A stretch of DNA of 64,000 nucleotides from Blattabacterium cuenoti (GTDB taxonomy: Bacteria; Bacteroidota; Bacteroidia; Flavobacteriales; Blattabacteriaceae), in the NCBI RefSeq assembly GCF_014251635.1, contig NZ_CP059194.1:434001-498000 (forward strand), in the 5' to 3' direction. A model generated the notes under the pieces. The model was not told where the DNA came from, searched no databases, and worked only from the letters and a program-made list of their open reading frames with translations. Both the position numbers and the translations under genes were made by a program. Shown here one piece after another: positions 61,631 to 64,000 of the stretch. How positions within the stretch are numbered: the first letter of the stretch is position 1; each line of letters opens with the position of its first letter.

Positions 61631-63202
61631 ATGAAAATAAATGTTGGATTTTCGGTCCTAATGGGGTTTCTGATTGGAATTATTACATGTTATTTTTTTG
61701 GGAAAAAAACTATATTAAAAAAATATATTCAATTATTAGAAAAAGCTAATTTTCAGGCTAAAAATATCATAAAAAATGCAGAAAAAGAAGGAGAATCCAT
61801 AAAAGAAAAGAAAATGCTTCAAGCAAAAGAAAAATTTATAGAACTTAAATCTAAACATGAAAAAGATATTTATTTAAGAGAAAAAAAAATAATTGATATA
61901 GAAAATAAAAAAAGAGAAAAAGAAAATAGATTATCTAAAGAAATAGAAATATATTTTAAAAAAAATAATCGTTTAGAAACACAAATACATGATTACGAAA
62001 AAAAATATAAAACTCTTAAAAAGAAACAAGAAGAATTTGAAAATATGCATACTCAACAAGTAGAATTACTTGAAAAAATATCTAATTATTCTTCTGAAGA
62101 AGCTAAAAATGAATTAATAGAAATTCTTAAAGGAGAAGCAAAAACAAAAGCACAAACTCATATACAAAACATTATAGAAGAATCACAACTAACTGCAAAA
62201 ATGGAGGCAAAAAAAATTATCATTCAAGCTATTCAAAGAATTGGAACTGAACAGGCTGTTGAAAATGCTGTTTCCGTTTTTCACATAGAATCAGATGATG
62301 TTAAAGGCCGTATCATAGGACGAGAAGGAAGGAATATAAGAGCTTTAGAAAAAGCTACAGGAGTAGAAATTATTGTAGACGATACTCCAGAAGCAATTCT
62401 TTTATCTTGTTTTAATCCTATACGAAGAGAAATAGCTCGATTAGCTCTTCATAAGTTAGTTATAGATGGACGTATACATCCAGCTAGAATTGAAGAAATA
62501 GTAGCAAAAACAGAAAAACAAATTGAAGAAGAAATAATAGAAGTAGGAAAAAAAAATATTATAGATTTAGGGATTCATGGAATCCATCCTGAATTAATTC
62601 GTATGGTAGGAAGAATGAAATATCGTTCTTCTTATGGACAAAATCTTTTACAGCATTCTCGTGAAGTTTCTCATTTATCAGGAATATTGGCATCTGAATT
62701 GGGATTGAATTCAAAATTAGCAAAACGCGCTGGATTATTACATGATATAGGAAAAGTACCTGAAAATGAATCAGAACTCCCTCATGCAATTCTAGGAATG
62801 CAATGGGCAGAAAAATATGGAGAAAATATGGAAGTTTGTAATGCCATAGGCTCACATCATGATGAAATAGAAATGAAATTCTTAATATCTCCTATAATAC
62901 AAGTTTCAGATTCTATTAGTGGGGCTCGTCCTGGAGTCAGAAGAAATTCTTTTGAATCTTATTCAAAAAGGCTAAAAAATTTGGAAGATATAGCGTTTAG
63001 TTTTGATGGAGTAAATAAAGCTTTTGCGATACAAGCAGGAAGAGAATTACGTGTATTAGTTGAAAGTGATAAAATCGATGATAAGAAAGCTTTTCAATTA
63101 TCTTGTGATATAACAGAAAAAATAAAAAACGAAATGACTTATCCTGGTCAAATTAAAGTGACAGTGATTAGAGAAACTCGAGCTGTACAAATAGCTAGAT
63201 AG
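61631..63202 (+). CDS. rny: Ribonuclease Y
   Basis: 523 residues from ATG 61631; a GTG two codons earlier is possible. N-terminal membrane helix (about 4-22), long charged coiled-coil (25-150), KH domain ([22 protein letters not shown]) and HD domain ([14 protein letters not shown]). It is a membrane-anchored endoribonuclease that starts mRNA decay. It is followed 21 bases later by the DHS-like gene. Confidence 0.96.
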   Translation: MKINVGFSVLMGFLIGIITCYFFGKKTILKKYIQLLEKANFQAKNIIKNAEKEGESIKEKKMLQAKEKFIELKSKHEKDIYLREKKIIDIENKKREKENRLSKEIEIYFKKNNRLETQIHDYEKKYKTLKKKQEEFENMHTQQVELLEKISNYSSEEAKNELIEILKGEAKTKAQTHIQNIIEESQLTAKMEAKKIIIQAIQRIGTEQAVENAVSVFHIESDDVKGRIIGREGRNIRALEKATGVEIIVDDTPEAILLSCFNPIRREIARLALHKLVIDGRIHPARIEEIVAKTEKQIEEEIIEVGKKNIIDLGIHGIHPELIRMVGRMKYRSSYGQNLLQHSREVSHLSGILASELGLNSKLAKRAGLLHDIGKVPENESELPHAILGMQWAEKYGENMEVCNAIGSHHDEIEMKFLISPIIQVSDSISGARPGVRRNSFESYSKRLKNLEDIAFSFDGVNKAFAIQAGRELRVLVESDKIDDKKAFQLSCDITEKIKNEMTYPGQIKVTVIRETRAVQIAR

Positions 63203-63223
63203 CTAGATAAAATAATAAAAATT

Positions 63224-64000
63224 ATGAAAGACTCTCCTATTACTTATTTTATTGAAAAATATTTTCTTCATTTTAATGCTTTAACTTTATCAGAAGCAGC
63301 TAAAGCATATAAATATCATATTCAAAATGATGGAAAAATGATGATTACACTAGCAGGAGCAATGAGTACTGCAGAATTAGGAAAAATATTATCTGAAATG
63401 ATTCGAAAAGATAAAGTCCATATTATCTCTTGTACAGGAGCTAATTTGGAAGAAGATATATTAAATTTGATCGCTCATTCTCATTACAAAAAAATACCTC
63501 ATTACAGAGATTTAACTCCTGATGAGGAAAAAAATTTTCTAAAAAAAGGTTATTACAGGGTAACAGATACTTGTATTCCAGAAGAACAAGCTTTTAAAGA
63601 ATTACAAAAACATATTTTAAAAGTATGGATAAGAGCTAAAGAAAAATCAGAACGTTATTTTCCTCATGAATACATTTATCAATTATTATTAGATAATATT
63701 TTAGAACCTTATTACAATATAGATTCAGAAAACAGTTGGGTATTAGCTGCAGCAAAAAAAAATATTCCCCTAATAGTTCCAGGATGGGAAGATAGCACAA
63801 TAGGAAATATTTTTTCTTCATATTGTATGAAAAAACTATTTCAACCTTTCCTTGTAAAAAGCGGAATTGAATATATGATATTTTTAGCAAAATGGTATCA
63901 AAAAGAATCCATAAAACATAAAATAGGTTTTTTTCAAATTGGGGGAGGTATATCAGGAGATTTTCCTATTTGTGTGGTCCCTATGTTATCTCAAGATATA
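63224..64000 (+). CDS. Deoxyhypusine-synthase-like protein, 5' part
   Basis: First 259 codons, cut by the window end. SPITYFIEKYFLHFNALTLSEAAKAYKYHI, MITLAGAMSTAELG, IISCTGANLEED and PGWEDSTIG match the deoxyhypusine synthase fold with its NAD site. Bacteria lack the eIF5A substrate; related proteins act in polyamine synthesis. In the segment that aligns with the catalytic lysine of the human enzyme (GGGVVKHH) this protein reads GGGISGDF, so the imine-forming lysine is absent. Function therefore remains open. Confidence 0.82.
   Translation, partial: MKDSPITYFIEKYFLHFNALTLSEAAKAYKYHIQNDGKMMITLAGAMSTAELGKILSEMIRKDKVHIISCTGANLEEDILNLIAHSHYKKIPHYRDLTPDEEKNFLKKGYYRVTDTCIPEEQAFKELQKHILKVWIRAKEKSERYFPHEYIYQLLLDNILEPYYNIDSENSWVLAAAKKNIPLIVPGWEDSTIGNIFSSYCMKKLFQPFLVKSGIEYMIFLAKWYQKESIKHKIGFFQIGGGISGDFPICVVPMLSQDI

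Noticed and set aside
63636..63890. Minus-strand open frame inside the DHS-like gene
   Set aside because: Lies entirely within a well-supported gene on the other strand; no recognisable features.

Overview
The window looks like a slice of the chromosome of a flavobacterial insect endosymbiont, most probably Blattabacterium (the obligate symbiont of cockroaches). The DNA is very A+T-rich, genes are packed with few and short gaps (the longest gene-free stretch is about 240 bases, 61387-61630), and TTG/GTG starts and 1-4 base stop/start overlaps are common. The proteins are of Bacteroidetes type: the divergent omega subunit, an LptE that ends in NW, a DUF3276 PUR-fold protein, a DksA-like protein with only one cysteine, the long IleRS, and a three-gene succinate dehydrogenase. 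The genus is an inference; the Flavobacteriales affiliation is firm. I see no insertion sequence, prophage, CRISPR array, integron or rRNA.

Layout. 1-2470: end of a transaldolase gene facing a minus-strand run dapA-ftn-bamD-rpoZ. 2591-7694: an RRM protein, pncB, then miaB - sigma-54 activator - lptE - secG. 7700-9850: a palindromic site, a sigma-54 promoter, groES-groEL and a terminator. 9852-12750: kdsC-like phosphatase, PUR protein and an ABC exporter. 12852-14918: nusB, yajC, coaE and a tiny ribosomal protein bTHX. 14890-18444: zinc peptidase, NADH dehydrogenase (NDH-2) and menF-menI (menaquinone). 18550-25780: idi, queD, gcvT, a MATE exporter, a DEAD-box helicase, aroC and miaA. 25740-28877: tRNA-Val, folC and glnS. 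28888-41603: the long minus-strand gene-expression run tRNA-Thr/Tyr/Gly/Thr - tuf - tRNA-Trp - secE - nusG - rplK-A-J-L - rpoB - rpoC. 41688-48830: lspA, dksA-like, ileS, mutS. 48886-50999: tRNA-Gly, tRNA-Leu, guaB and a small lipoprotein. 51052-60158: rplS, glmM, a lipoprotein-release permease, dnaB, accA and sdhB-A-C. 60232-64000: cysteine desulfurase, rny and the beginning of a deoxyhypusine-synthase-like gene.

How the genes fit together. Most of the window is the information-processing core (RNA polymerase, EF-Tu, ribosomal proteins, tRNAs, tRNA synthetases and modification enzymes, DnaB, MutS). The rest covers envelope biogenesis (BamD, LptE, SecG, SecE, YajC, LspA, Lol-type permease), respiration with menaquinone (NDH-2, SdhCAB, MenF/MenI) and retained biosynthesis (DapA, AroC, FolC, PncB, CoaE, GuaB, GlmM, AccA).

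The two most interesting signals are these. First, a compact sigma-54 circuit: a receiver-less AAA+ activator with GSFTGA in place of GAFTGA, the perfect palindrome TGTCATAATGACA both upstream of its own operon and about 75 bases upstream of groES, and a well-spaced -24/-12 promoter in front of groESL. Second, two genes (menF and the MATE exporter) are each out of frame by one base at an A11 tract. This suggests that they are expressed through polymerase slippage, as described in other AT-rich endosymbionts, or are decaying. In addition, miaA has no stop of its own before it runs into an antisense tRNA gene.
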